Origin: Opitutales bacterium UBA7389
GTDB lineage: Bacteria > Verrucomicrobiota > Verrucomicrobiia > Opitutales > Opitutaceae
Direction: 5' to 3'
Assembly (NCBI GenBank): GCA_002474325.1
Contig: DKNL01000297.1
Span: 1-47,893 of the forward strand
DNA: 47,893 bases
Part shown: positions 9,519 to 19,881 of the stretch, in pieces
Layout: each line of letters starts with the position of its first letter
Numbering within the stretch: position 1 is the first letter of the stretch
Made by a program: the position numbers and the translations under genes
The notes under the pieces: model-generated
Told to the model about the DNA's origin: nothing
Database searches by the model: none
Seen by the model: only the letters and a program-made list of their open reading frames with translations

Positions 9519-9575
9519 AGGAGCGGCTTTAAGTTGCGAATTGGACATATCTCATCGTGGCGTGAAGCCGCTCCT
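9519..9575. repeat. REP-like inverted pair (GTAGGAGCGGCTT family) between gspE and gspF
   Basis: Perfect 11-base arms AGGAGCGGCTT (9519-9529) and AAGCCGCTCCT (9565-9575) face each other across 35 bases. Each arm is followed internally by a GCGA or CACGA-like sequence, as in the widespread REP elements of the GTAGGAGCGGCTT type that are mobilised by RAYT transposases. The pair could fold as a long hairpin in the gspE-gspF transcript and limit expression of gspF. No RAYT gene is in the window and I noticed no second copy here. Confidence 0.65.
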
Positions 9576-9640
9576 ACTTGATATGATGCCACATCAGTTT
9601 TCCCCAACTCACCTTCTTCGTTCCTCCTCCATAATTCACC

Positions 9641-11325
<1,685 letters not shown>

Positions 11326-11326
<1 letters not shown>

Positions 11327-11916
11327 TAGTTGAAACCTCGAGGATCGTCCTCGATGATGTCTCGTCGCAAAGCTCGTCGGCGACGGATTTCCTCAGCAAC
11401 ACGCTGCATGCGCTCACGCACTTCTTCATCACTCGCGGCTTCGATGTTGGGATTCGCGGGCTGCCTTACCGGGTTCGCTGTTGCCGGAGCCGTGCGCTGA
11501 GTCACCCTTTGCGGAGCTCGCTGAGGCACTTCCGCCAAAGCGATTATATCAGCGTCCTTTAAACTAAGATTACGAGTTAGTCCATTCTGCCTAACCACGA
11601 TCGTCTCTTCACCAGGCTTACTACCGCGATCGTACCCCACCAGTTGGAATCCATCTTCGCCATCCACGTCTTGCCTCAATCGATAGATCTTCTTCGATTT
11701 TGTGTCATAAAGACTCAACCAGGCTACTCCGCCGATTTCGATCACTCCACGAAACTCGACCGAGTCCAAAGGAGTGACCGGTGTCGCTTTCGGTTGGACT
11801 TTCGGCTGGACATTTTGAGAAGGCGGGACAAACGGAGACGCCGCTTCCTGGGCGTCGAGCGGAGCCCATCCAATGAGGATGAACACCAAGGTAAAAAGTT
11901 TCCCGTTTAACTCCAT
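11326..11916 (-). CDS. GspC/PilP-like exported protein in the T2SS cluster
   Basis: 196 residues with an N-terminal signal peptide (cleavage likely after LDA, about residue 22), a Pro-rich linker to about residue 48, then a small beta-rich domain of about 75 residues (LDSVEFRGVIEIGG... to ...NGLTRNLSLKD). It ends in a low-complexity Gln/Pro/Thr stretch and a highly charged Arg/Glu-rich C-terminus. The central part has the look of the homology region of GspC/PilP, which links inner-membrane components to the secretin. Its place between gspD and gspE, where no canonical gspC is present, supports that role. Unlike GspC it seems to have a cleavable signal rather than a cytoplasmic tail and anchor, and it has no PDZ domain. 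Function is inferred. Confidence 0.6.
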
Positions 11917-11925
11917 TATTGGATA

Positions 11926-14205
11926 CTAGCGTTTATAGGGCTTTCTCACAACTGCATCTTTGTCACGCTTCTCGGAATTGCCCGGATGCCCGCTTCGTTC
12001 CGCCTTCTTATTAAGACTGAAACTTCCCTCCTCAATGTAGTCGTCGATCTGAGGCTGAATTGGGTGAACGTTCATCTTTTCCATGGCGTCTTCGTTCGCA
12101 TCCTTTGAATCCCGAATCACTTTGGGGCGGATAAAGACCAATAGCTCCCGTTTCTCGAAATCGACCCCGCGACTTCTGAATATGTTTCCGAGCACCGGAA
12201 TCTCGCCTAAGACTGCCATCCGGTTAACGTTCTTGGTCTCTTTGCTCCTCTGCATTCCACCAAGCACGACCAAACCATTGTTCTCGACGCTAACAAAGGA
12301 AACCATTTGGCGACGGCCAATGATCGGCTGTTCATTGTTGTTGATCGTGACGAATCCATCTATGTCGTTCACTGACTGATCGACTTCCAATTGGATAACG
12401 TCATTGGGGCCAATCAAAGGTTTAACTTTCAGTTCAATGGCGATATCCTGATACTGCACCGTTTCCCTAACCGAGGTGCTCAAGGTGTTATCCGTGGTCG
12501 TTCCGGTCACAATCGGGCGTTGCTGACCAACCGTAAAGGTGGCTTCCTGATTATGGGTCGTGAGAAGAGTTGGTATCGAAAGAATTCGTACATTGCTATT
12601 GGTCCGAGCCGCGTTGAGGATAGCATTAAATGTGAGATTGGTTATAACGCCCGTACGAGTATCCACATTGAAATTAACGTTGTTGGTGCTTATCCCAAGA
12701 AGATCTAGTCCCTGCAAATTGGTGATATTGGGTTCGCCATCGGCTTCGTTTTGAGTATACGTCCCCGATATCGATTCCATTCCAGAATTACTATCATTGT
12801 CCAGGTTCACTTCCGCGATTATCACTTCGATACGTACTTGCGGCAGTAATACATCGATTTTGGCGATAAGCTCGGTCATCAATTCTAAATCGCTACGTGT
12901 ACCAGAAATTATTAAGGCATTGCTTCGCTCGTCCGCTTCGATCGTCATGAACTCGCTGAACTGGCTATCGCGATTATCGAAAGTCGAATTTACGGCGCTG
13001 TTTACCTGCTGCTGCAAGGCCGAGCTCACCGCTTGTTGTTGCGGGCGGGAATTCTGATTGATGCTTTGCGGGTTTCCCTGTCGGGTCTGTCTATTCCCTT
13101 CGTTCGCATTGGCTTGGGAGCGATCATTGGATTCGGAATCAGTCGATCCACTTACGAAGCTGCTGAGCAGACCCGCGACTTCAGTCGCTTCTGCATGATT
13201 GAGGACGATTACCTCGATTCGCGTCGCCGGATCCGACTTGATATCGAGCTTTTCGATTATCTCGTCGAAGAAAGTCATATTGGCTGGCTCGGACATGATT
13301 ATAAGCTGGTTTGTCCGGTCGTCAGCCGCGATGGCCGTGTTGGACCCGAAAAGGATCTGGTTCGGAATCGCACCCTCACCTCCAACATTGGCGACCGGCA
13401 TAGGGGGGCGAGCTTGATCCCCATCGCCCCCTTGGCTTCGGTTTTGGCCGCGACTATTATTCGAGTTGCTGCTATTCTCTTCTCCAAAATTGGCCCTGGC
13501 AGCATCGATCAAACCTTGAATCTGATCGGCAACTTCACTCGCCTGGGCGAACTGCAGCGTGTAGAACTGAGTCGTCACGTTCAGGCGGCTCGGCTTATCT
13601 ACCTCGGACACAACATACTCAAGCCGTTGCAAGTTGCTGATGGTATCGGTAACGATTACCGCATTGGAATTCTGGAATGGGATTATGGTGCTGAAATTCG
13701 GGCTCAAAAATGGCTGAATCTGCTGCTGAAACGTCTGCGAATCCAAATATTGGAGACGAAACAGCTTGCTAACCACTTTTCCACTCGGGGCTCGATCCTG
13801 AAGCGAATCAATCTCAAGCTCTGGTGCCTCAGTGCGAATAGTGTTAATGGCCACGACTTTAAGGAATTTCTCCCCCAACGGCGTCACTCCAATTCCATTG
13901 ATGCTCAGCAAACTCTCAATAGCGAGCACAGCCTCACTCAAGGTCATGTCACCCCTGCTATCAAATGTGAATTCTGGAGTTGGCAAAGCCATTGGCCTTA
14001 TAACTGATCGACCAGTTAGAGTTTCCAGATGATGAAGCACACTCACGAGCGGCTCGCCCCTCCATAGGATCCTCACCGGATCGTCTTCGTTTGCGGTTCG
14101 AGGAGCATCCACGTTGTCTTGGCCAAAGCTTGTAAATGCCAACAAACCGGCAGTGGATAGAATCGAAATGCTTCTCGATCCGAAAATTCGTATCCAATTT
14201 ATCAT
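11926..14205 (-). CDS. gspD: GspD, type II secretion outer-membrane secretin
   Basis: 759-residue secretin forming the outer-membrane exit channel. A signal peptide (about residues 1-28) is followed by an N0/STN-like domain, three N-domain repeats (about 145-205, 210-335, 335-460) and the C-terminal secretin domain, with VGQQRPIVTG, VQYQDIAIELKVKP, GLVVLGGM and the closing PVLGNIFRSR...KRELLVFIRPKVI. Two Asn/Gln/Ser-rich low-complexity insertions sit inside the N-domains (about residues 240-280 and 355-410). The C-terminal 60 residues are charged and could bind a pilotin, but no pilotin gene was seen. It overlaps gspM by 4 nt (ATGA). Confidence 0.95.
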   Translation of the reverse strand: MINWIRIFGSRSISILSTAGLLAFTSFGQDNVDAPRTANEDDPVRILWRGEPLVSVLHHLETLTGRSVIRPMALPTPEFTFDSRGDMTLSEAVLAIESLLSINGIGVTPLGEKFLKVVAINTIRTEAPELEIDSLQDRAPSGKVVSKLFRLQYLDSQTFQQQIQPFLSPNFSTIIPFQNSNAVIVTDTISNLQRLEYVVSEVDKPSRLNVTTQFYTLQFAQASEVADQIQGLIDAARANFGEENSSNSNNSRGQNRSQGGDGDQARPPMPVANVGGEGAIPNQILFGSNTAIAADDRTNQLIIMSEPANMTFFDEIIEKLDIKSDPATRIEVIVLNHAEATEVAGLLSSFVSGSTDSESNDRSQANANEGNRQTRQGNPQSINQNSRPQQQAVSSALQQQVNSAVNSTFDNRDSQFSEFMTIEADERSNALIISGTRSDLELMTELIAKIDVLLPQVRIEVIIAEVNLDNDSNSGMESISGTYTQNEADGEPNITNLQGLDLLGISTNNVNFNVDTRTGVITNLTFNAILNAARTNSNVRILSIPTLLTTHNQEATFTVGQQRPIVTGTTTDNTLSTSVRETVQYQDIAIELKVKPLIGPNDVIQLEVDQSVNDIDGFVTINNNEQPIIGRRQMVSFVSVENNGLVVLGGMQRSKETKNVNRMAVLGEIPVLGNIFRSRGVDFEKRELLVFIRPKVIRDSKDANEDAMEKMNVHPIQPQIDDYIEEGSFSLNKKAERSGHPGNSEKRDKDAVVRKPYKR

Positions 14206-14777
14206 GGCGTATATTCGATAGATTTCAATTCCAGCTTCACATCGAGAAATTGAGGTGTCCGTCTCTGGGCTTGAATGGCAATCTGCTGCAAGGAAACATA
14301 AGGGAGATTGCTTTTTATCTCATCTGTAAAATCGATGAGTCGGTTGTAATTGGCTTTCCCCAAATCGATTGTGAAGACGTGGAAGGAGAGGGGCCTGCCT
14401 ACGTTCGAGCGCGGCGTATTGATTTTAAAATCGGCGAATCCGTATTTCCGAATGAGATCATCGATGCGGGCATTGACCTCATTTACGGACGGAAGTTCTG
14501 AGAGATTGATATCTTTAATGAGGGCGTTGTATTGCTCAGCCGTCGTTTCCTTCGTAGCGATCTCGTTCACCTGATTTTGAGCAGTAAAATTGGCAACTCG
14601 AATATCGTAGCTGGCTGTTCCGTGCCGTTCCATCTGGAATGAAAGCCACACGCCCATCAAAGCTCCGATAAAGAGTACCATGAGAAACTTCTCCCGCATC
14701 GATAGCCGGAAGAATCTTATTCTCGCGAAGGCGGCCCAATAGCCGGTATTAGCAGAAATAGCGGAACCTCTAGCCAT
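14202..14777 (-). CDS. gspM: GspM/PilO-like inner-membrane T2SS assembly protein
   Basis: 191-residue bitopic protein with a short cytoplasmic N-terminus containing RLSMREKFL (the GspM-type LSxRE motif), one membrane segment (about residues 31-48) and a periplasmic part with a coiled-coil stretch and a ferredoxin-like C-terminal domain, as in GspM/PilO. It partners GspL in the inner-membrane platform. It overlaps gspL by 8 nt and gspD by 4 nt. Similarity is structural and positional rather than by invariant residues, as is usual for this family. Confidence 0.8.
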   Translation of the reverse strand: MARGSAISANTGYWAAFARIRFFRLSMREKFLMVLFIGALMGVWLSFQMERHGTASYDIRVANFTAQNQVNEIATKETTAEQYNALIKDINLSELPSVNEVNARIDDLIRKYGFADFKINTPRSNVGRPLSFHVFTIDLGKANYNRLIDFTDEIKSNLPYVSLQQIAIQAQRRTPQFLDVKLELKSIEYTP

Positions 14778-15954
14778 TACTCGCTATCTCCTCCCCTTCG
14801 CCTCTATCCGGAAAGGCTCCAATCTTGAAATTAAGGAGAGCCGTAAAAGTGGTACCCCCCGGCCGGCTCTGAATATTCTGAAGTTCTACGGCTTCTATCT
14901 TTACGAATCGCTCGAGACGAGCCTTGAACTGGTTTGCCTGTCCATTGCTGGTGGCATTCGCTAGAACTATTAAACTATTGGGGCCATTTGTTTCCACTTT
15001 CGTGAATACCACCGAGTCAGTTCGAAAAGGCTCGATAGCCACGAGCATATCAAAAGGGATCAGGTCGGATTCGCGGAAGCTCAGAAGCTCATTGATAGTC
15101 GTCTTCTGGGAAACGATTTCTTCGACGAGCGGAGCTTGCTCCTCATTCCAGCCTCTTCTCAATCCCAGGTATCCTTTTTCTGCAAACCATACGAATTCGC
15201 CCGCAATCAGAAGCCCGATCATTGCCGCCATCCCAATGGCAATTCTCCAAATTAGATAATTGCGGCGTTCCTCCATTTGCACGCGCTCGACTGTTTCCGA
15301 GTCTCGCAAATCCATGCGCCACATACTGTTCCGGTCCACCTCGACAACTATATGCCGATCTTCCTCCTTGGCTCGCAATTTTAAAACCTTTTTGTCGATA
15401 GCGATTTGAGAGCTAGCTTTCCAAACTCTGATAGATTCGACGGATCGCTCCGCTTTGAGCTTCGCCGACACACTCTCCAAATCGGACCGTTCGACACCCT
15501 CGTTGATATCCTTGTCTCTCTTGGGAATGGATTGGAAATAGCGTGGAAGCTCCGACAAAGAATCGAATTCGAGATAAGTGAATGAAGATCCACCCTCGAT
15601 CAGCAGAGGAGTCTCATCATCCAATCCTCCAGCCAGCAGACCCACACTGAATTCCGGGATCACCGCCTCCTGCTCTTCCCAACTGCTCGCGACCGAATGT
15701 TCGAAGCTGCGTCTGTACGCAGCGTAGAGAAATGCACAATGGCGGGATGCATCGATCACAAAACCGAACTGCAGATGCTCCAGGGGAAATGGGGATAAGG
15801 ATTCCAACTGCAATTGCAGGAAGCTATCCAGCTCATCACTCTCGACATCTCCGGGGATTTCCACTCGGCGGCAGAAAAACGAATAACCCTGGGCCATCGC
15901 TGCTTTTAGATTCAGCGGCTTTTGATCTGGAGGGTTTGTTGATGCTTTTAGCAC
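14770..15954 (-). CDS. gspL: GspL/PilM-PilN-like inner-membrane T2SS protein
   Basis: 394 residues. The N-terminal 230 form an actin-like cytoplasmic domain of GspL/PilM character (ESDELDSFLQLQLESLSPFP is typical of the PilM/GspL fold). A single membrane segment follows at about 235-258, then a periplasmic coiled-coil and a ferredoxin-like domain similar to PilN. GspL recruits the ATPase GspE to the membrane. The GTG start is tentative: an internal ATG (MAQGYSFF, about codon 20) is possible, though the longer form fits the spacing to gspK. It lies 16 bases after gspK and overlaps gspM by 8 nt. Confidence 0.82.
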   Translation of the reverse strand: MLKASTNPPDQKPLNLKAAMAQGYSFFCRRVEIPGDVESDELDSFLQLQLESLSPFPLEHLQFGFVIDASRHCAFLYAAYRRSFEHSVASSWEEQEAVIPEFSVGLLAGGLDDETPLLIEGGSSFTYLEFDSLSELPRYFQSIPKRDKDINEGVERSDLESVSAKLKAERSVESIRVWKASSQIAIDKKVLKLRAKEEDRHIVVEVDRNSMWRMDLRDSETVERVQMEERRNYLIWRIAIGMAAMIGLLIAGEFVWFAEKGYLGLRRGWNEEQAPLVEEIVSQKTTINELLSFRESDLIPFDMLVAIEPFRTDSVVFTKVETNGPNSLIVLANATSNGQANQFKARLERFVKIEAVELQNIQSRPGGTTFTALLNFKIGAFPDRGEGEEIASNG

Positions 15955-15970
15955 AATGATTTGGGATCCT

Positions 15971-17014
15971 TCAGGAGGTCCTAGCGTTATTCATACCCGA
16001 CTCCTCTTTAAGCTCAAGGAAAAGGAACGGATATTCTAATTCCCCGGTTTCACCATTTTCCGATATCTCTAAATCGGTGCTGAGCGTACCAATCAAGCTA
16101 TATGAACTTCCTTTTTCTTGAACCGTAACTTTAACCGTAAGTACACTGATTTGTTGCGATAGTGGTGCTCCTCGTTCTGTCTCTCCAATGACATCGCTCA
16201 GCTCACCCCCATTGGCAAAATAGTTGTCGTCTTCAGTACCTGGCTCCCCATCCAGACCCGCCAGATATTCCTCAATCGTTTCTATCTGTATCTCATTGAG
16301 ACCAGCCAATGAAAGCAGCGCCAGAGGTTTCGCTGAATTCACATTCATCACTTGCACCGGATAGTGGGTAACCACGCCGGAAAGCCTTTCGAAATTTTCG
16401 TTGGGTACCCCATCCTCATTGAAAAAGAGTTCGCGAAAGCCAATAATCGACGATAGCTCGTCCAGTGAACCTAGTGGCTGGTTGGAGGGATGCATCTCGA
16501 AATTCGTCGTGCTGTATTCTCGCGACTCCGCTCCATCTATTCTAGCCTCGTCGTCCTCGTCGATCCAGTCCAAGAGCGTATTCGTCAATGTCTGGCTGGC
16601 ATCCAGATCGAAACCCATTTCGTCGAAGAGAAGAAAAAGCGATCCTTCATCGAGTTCGTTGATACTAAGTTTGGCGGACTCATCTATAAACTCGATCGTC
16701 ACGTTCAAACCTTCTGGCACCTCTATCTGGGCATATTCGATAGGATTGGCCCACCCTTGAGCTGGAGCATAAATCGCGTTGTCGATAGCTTTTACGTCGG
16801 CAAGCACCGCGACCGCTATTTCCAAATAAGACCAAGCATGAAGCATGAGCCGGGAACGCTCTACGTAGTAACCTTCCCCTTGGATTTCCACGTTTCCCCG
16901 TTCTACAAACTTAGTTAGTACATAGGCAACTACCATGATAAGAACCAACACCATCAACAAGATCGATCCGCGCTTCTCAATCACCATTTTTTGTCTTTCG
17001 GGTATCATATTCAT
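15971..17014 (-). CDS. gspK: GspK, type II secretion minor pseudopilin
   Basis: 347 residues with a type-IV prepilin-like N-terminus (EKRGSILLMVLVLIMVVAYVL; the processing site would follow RG, about residue 16) and the large globular domain typical of GspK. The family-typical SAKLSINELDE and LLDWIDEDDEARIDGAE stretches are present; the latter is the acidic, likely Ca2+-binding region. GspK caps the pseudopilus tip with GspI and GspJ. As in other GspK proteins the residue after the +1 position differs from the usual Glu5 pattern. Start at 17014 overlaps gspJ by ATGA, which supports it over the internal Met codons. Confidence 0.9.
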   Translation of the reverse strand: MNMIPERQKMVIEKRGSILLMVLVLIMVVAYVLTKFVERGNVEIQGEGYYVERSRLMLHAWSYLEIAVAVLADVKAIDNAIYAPAQGWANPIEYAQIEVPEGLNVTIEFIDESAKLSINELDEGSLFLLFDEMGFDLDASQTLTNTLLDWIDEDDEARIDGAESREYSTTNFEMHPSNQPLGSLDELSSIIGFRELFFNEDGVPNENFERLSGVVTHYPVQVMNVNSAKPLALLSLAGLNEIQIETIEEYLAGLDGEPGTEDDNYFANGGELSDVIGETERGAPLSQQISVLTVKVTVQEKGSSYSLIGTLSTDLEISENGETGELEYPFLFLELKEESGMNNARTS

Positions 17015-17691
17015 AAAATGGGTACACCTCTGAAAAAAGATGGAAGCGGAATCTGCCGTTTCTCCTCTTGGCCTTCGTATTCAAAAATTACCTCTATTCG
17101 TTGAGGCAGCGTAAAAGTACCGTCAGCCTCTTTTACTGGATCTTCCTCGATCTCCCATTCCGCATCCTCATCCTCGGGATCGATATAAAAATATTTGATC
17201 CCCTTAACGAATGGAGAAATCAAGGTCTTCCTCGGCTCTTCTTCCCCAAAGTCCTCTTCCAATCGAGATCGCCAAAGAAGATATAGCCCCTCCTCGTCTT
17301 CAAGTTCCAGTGAACAAACAACGTACGGTAGCGGCTTCTCTGGCCAAACAAGTATGCCTGGGCTCTTTTCCAACTCGAACGTCAGCAACTCCTCGTTCTC
17401 GTACTCTCGCCCGCCCCGATTCGACCAATAGACGACCGATTCCACTTCCCCATCTGAAAGTTTCCAGCTCGACGTTTGAAAAGACTGTTCCAAAAATCTA
17501 GATACGCCACGCACATGTTTCTGGAACAGCCATACATTCGCACCCTTGCCCCACAATTCTCCCAACGAGAAAACAAAAGTCGTCGCAGCCACTAACAGAG
17601 CAGCCCCCATAAATACGGCGAACATTATCTCGAGCAACGTGAAGCCGCTTCTGGAACGAAAATGTTCCCTATTTATCTTCAAGCCTCTCAT
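17011..17691 (-). CDS. gspJ: GspJ, type II secretion minor pseudopilin
   Basis: 226 residues with a class III leader ending RSG before FTLLEIMFAVFMGAALL, a textbook prepilin peptidase site with Glu at +5. The globular part is acidic, contains LLWRSRLEEDFGEEEPR and ends with PLPSFFRGVPIL. GspJ forms the tip complex with GspI and GspK. It overlaps gspK by 4 nt and follows gspI by 4 bases. Assignment as J rather than another minor pseudopilin rests on length and gene order between I and K. Confidence 0.88.
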   Translation of the reverse strand: MRGLKINREHFRSRSGFTLLEIMFAVFMGAALLVAATTFVFSLGELWGKGANVWLFQKHVRGVSRFLEQSFQTSSWKLSDGEVESVVYWSNRGGREYENEELLTFELEKSPGILVWPEKPLPYVVCSLELEDEEGLYLLWRSRLEEDFGEEEPRKTLISPFVKGIKYFYIDPEDEDAEWEIEEDPVKEADGTFTLPQRIEVIFEYEGQEEKRQIPLPSFFRGVPIL

Positions 17692-17695
17692 CCGA

Positions 17696-18166
17696 TTATT
17701 CGAGACCCGACTGCCGAGCTAGCAATCGATCTCTCGTCTCGGCTCTCAAATCTTCTCTCTCAATAGGATCAGACCAAGTCGGACGCGTCAGGTAATGTGT
17801 TTCGGTAAACTCCTCTTTCTGTCCAGTCTCTCGACTCTCCATTTCCACTTTTAGCCACACCCTAAAGAGATCAGCTACTAAGGTCGATTCGTATTCAACT
17901 TCCCATATAGCCTCACCATGATGGCCGGTCATTACTTCCCCGCCCTCTTCCAGCTGCTCAATATCGGGAACAGAAAACGCCTCAGCCCGAATCATTGACA
18001 TGTCTTGCTCAAATGGCTGGTCCACTTGAATCGCAGCGATGGCATTGATGATGTTCAAATAGGATGCCGCGAACGTCGTTACAGCCACGCTGAAAAGAGC
18101 TAACGCAAGCATCACTTCTACAATCGTGAAACCCTTGGGCCCCACCACATCCCGTTCCTTCGTCAC
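17696..18166 (-). CDS. gspI: GspI, type II secretion minor pseudopilin
   Basis: 156 residues with the leader KG before FTIVEVMLALALFSVAV, including the conserved Glu+5, followed by a compact domain containing the YLTRPTWSDP segment. GspI nucleates the pseudopilus tip. It overlaps gspH by 4 nt and precedes gspJ by 4 bases. Length fits GspI, slightly long at the charged C-terminus. Confidence 0.88.
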   Translation of the reverse strand: MTKERDVVGPKGFTIVEVMLALALFSVAVTTFAASYLNIINAIAAIQVDQPFEQDMSMIRAEAFSVPDIEQLEEGGEVMTGHHGEAIWEVEYESTLVADLFRVWLKVEMESRETGQKEEFTETHYLTRPTWSDPIEREDLRAETRDRLLARQSGLE

Positions 18167-18696
18167 GCGTCCTCCTCAAACTTCGTCATTTGTGAACTCG
18201 TCCATGGGTCAATCTGGTATGAGCTTTCGTACTCCGCGATTTTCAGATCGACCGAAAACGGCGTGCAGGTGCCGTCAGGGTAAAAGGTTATGGTTTCGAT
18301 TTCCTTGTGAGTTACCAGTTCGCCTTGAATCAGTCGATAACCATCGCGTGGCAGCATCAGCTTGAAAATTACTTCAATCTCAACGTCTTCTCCCAGAGCA
18401 CTGATATCCACTTTGAAAGGCACCTCCTCACCATCCGCTGAAACCATAAATGCCTGATTTTCCGAATCGAATCGAACTCGATGGAGAACCCTGTTAAATA
18501 CCGCGCCCTGCTTAGCTTTATCGACTGCGCTCCATAGCTCGTTTTGCAAACCTTCCAGCTCCCCTTGCTTGAGCAGAGACTGAATATTCCAAATGAAAAG
18601 CGACGACAGCAAGGCGATTAGCGCCATAGTGAGCATGAGCTCTATCAGTGTAAATGCACCTCGATTCCTTGATTGGTAACCCATTTTCAAACTCAT
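18163..18696 (-). CDS. gspH: GspH, type II secretion minor pseudopilin
   Basis: 177 residues with leader RNRGA before FTLIELMLTMALIALLSSLF, where the residue before the processing site is Ala or Gly depending on cleavage, and Glu+5 is present. The globular domain ends with FYPDGTCTPFSVDL, typical of GspH/FimT beta strands. GspH joins the pseudopilus tip to the GspG shaft. It overlaps gspI by 4 nt and lies 77 bases downstream of gspG. Confidence 0.87.
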   Translation of the reverse strand: MSLKMGYQSRNRGAFTLIELMLTMALIALLSSLFIWNIQSLLKQGELEGLQNELWSAVDKAKQGAVFNRVLHRVRFDSENQAFMVSADGEEVPFKVDISALGEDVEIEVIFKLMLPRDGYRLIQGELVTHKEIETITFYPDGTCTPFSVDLKIAEYESSYQIDPWTSSQMTKFEEDA

Positions 18697-18773
18697 TGGC
18701 CCATTTTCCTACGTGCAGTACCGAAAGGAGACGATACCGCTAAAATTAATAAATAGATTCCAGGGAAGCCCCT

Positions 18774-19217
18774 CTACCAATTAGTAATATCGTCCCCTGA
18801 TTCGGTCCCATCGGGTCCAAGAGAGAAGAGGTCGTAGGCCAAAGTATTGTGCGTTCCCGGGTAGCGATATTGAAGCTCTCGACCCCAAGGATCCACTAAG
18901 TTTTCCTGACCCTCAATGTAAGGCCCGCGCCAACGTCCTCCGTCGTTTTCCGGCCGGTGAACCAAGGCCTTCAATCCCTGCTGGCTAGTTGGAAAACTCC
19001 CCATGTGAATACGGTAGCTGGTCAAAGGCGTCTTAAATGACTCTTTTACCTTGAAGCGAACGAGTTCCGCCTGATTGGTGCCAAAAAGGTTATCTACGTT
19101 CGTCACCACCAGTCCCACGAGCAACACCATAAGCCCAATGACGAGCATGATTTCGATCAAGGTGAAGCCACGCTTCCTGGAGAAGGAACGATTTCGTTTA
19201 GTATGCCGTCTGTTCAT
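18774..19217 (-). CDS. gspG: GspG, type II secretion major pseudopilin
   Basis: 147-residue major pseudopilin. The leader ends KRG before FTLIEIMLVIGLMVLLVGLVV. The family-defining region includes YRIHMGSFPTSQQGLKALV, the WRGPYI segment, DPWGRELQYRYPG and the C-terminal Ca2+ loop LGPDGTESGDDITNW. It polymerises into the pseudopilus that pushes substrates through GspD. It is the first gene of the cluster, so the promoter of the secretion operon probably lies in the bases above 19217, where a perfect palindrome occurs. Confidence 0.95.
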   Translation of the reverse strand: MNRRHTKRNRSFSRKRGFTLIEIMLVIGLMVLLVGLVVTNVDNLFGTNQAELVRFKVKESFKTPLTSYRIHMGSFPTSQQGLKALVHRPENDGGRWRGPYIEGQENLVDPWGRELQYRYPGTHNTLAYDLFSLGPDGTESGDDITNW

Positions 19218-19231
19218 CGTCTAGGTTTTTG

Positions 19232-19243
19232 GAATTCGAATTC
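19232..19243. promoter_or_regulatory. Perfect palindrome GAATTCGAATTC upstream of gspG
   Basis: A 12-base perfect palindrome sits 15-26 bases before the gspG ATG, in the only intergenic leader of the secretion operon. It could be an operator or part of the leader fold. I found no second copy in the window, so a chance occurrence is possible. Confidence 0.3.
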
Positions 19244-19422
19244 TAAAAAGGAGGAAAGAATCTACGTTTGTTTGAACTCCAGATGCAATCCTTGGGTTTC
19301 AAATTTGCACATTGGGCTTCCTGTTGATCGGAAATCGCTGACAACCGCTGACCATCCTTTGTTCAAAATCGGGTGATCCTTTGTAAGCAATCGGCAAAAT
19401 TCGCCTCATTCAGTAGGCATAT

Positions 19423-19862
19423 TTGGTCAGGATCCTAGTTGCTGAAAATTCTATATTTGAATGCGTCTTTGTAAATCAACGATTTACAAGGTTGGCATAC
19501 TTCTCTCTTACCATTGAGCGAACAATGCAAATCGCATCAACCAAAGTAGCGGAACAAGTGGAAAGCCGCTGGGCGAAGATCGTCGAACGATTTCGAGTCC
19601 GCCGAAGCTGCCGTAAACGCTTTCGGCTCAAAACCCTACGACCTCGGCATAACGGACCGGGTCATGCCCAATATGACTGGCGAAGCTCTCGCTAAAAAGA
19701 TAAAGCCAAAAAAACCCTGATGCGCTGATAATTATGGTAACCAGCTTTGGCGACATTGTAAACTCTTCGGGAGACACGCCAAAACATGTCAATCTAGTGC
19801 TAGCAAAGCTCGTCCCTTTAAAAACGCTTAGCCAGCGGATTTTCGAACTCGCAGACCGATAA
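19423..19862 (+). pseudogene. Decayed response-regulator receiver domain
   Basis: No intact gene exists here, but reading across frames recovers a receiver domain in the right order. At 19423 the frame gives VRILVAEN, like strand 1 and the acidic pocket. From 19592 another frame gives FESAEAAVNAFG then YDLGITDRVMPNMTGEALAKKIK, the classic phospho-Asp strand and loop, stopping at 19718. A third frame from 19716 gives PDALIIMVTSFGD and VLAKLVPLKTLSQRIFELADR, matching strand 4 and the conserved Lys-Pro region, ending at TAA 19860-19862. At least two frameshifts separate the pieces. The part 19592-19862 is convincing; the part before it is less so. It resembles receivers at the C-terminus of hybrid histidine kinases. 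The rest of 19218-19881 holds nothing else I can support. Confidence 0.7.
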
Positions 19863-19881
19863 CGGAGCTAAAGAGGCTTTC

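Noticed and set aside
13033..14007. 324-codon plus-strand frame opposite gspD
   Set aside because: Gives no signal or domain and is fully antisense to a secretin with clear motifs; a product of the skewed codon use of the real gene.
19245..19320. AGGAGG on the plus strand upstream of the gsp operon suggesting a small plus-strand gene
   Set aside because: The only frame behind it begins with TTG and stops after about 20 codons; no family resemblance.
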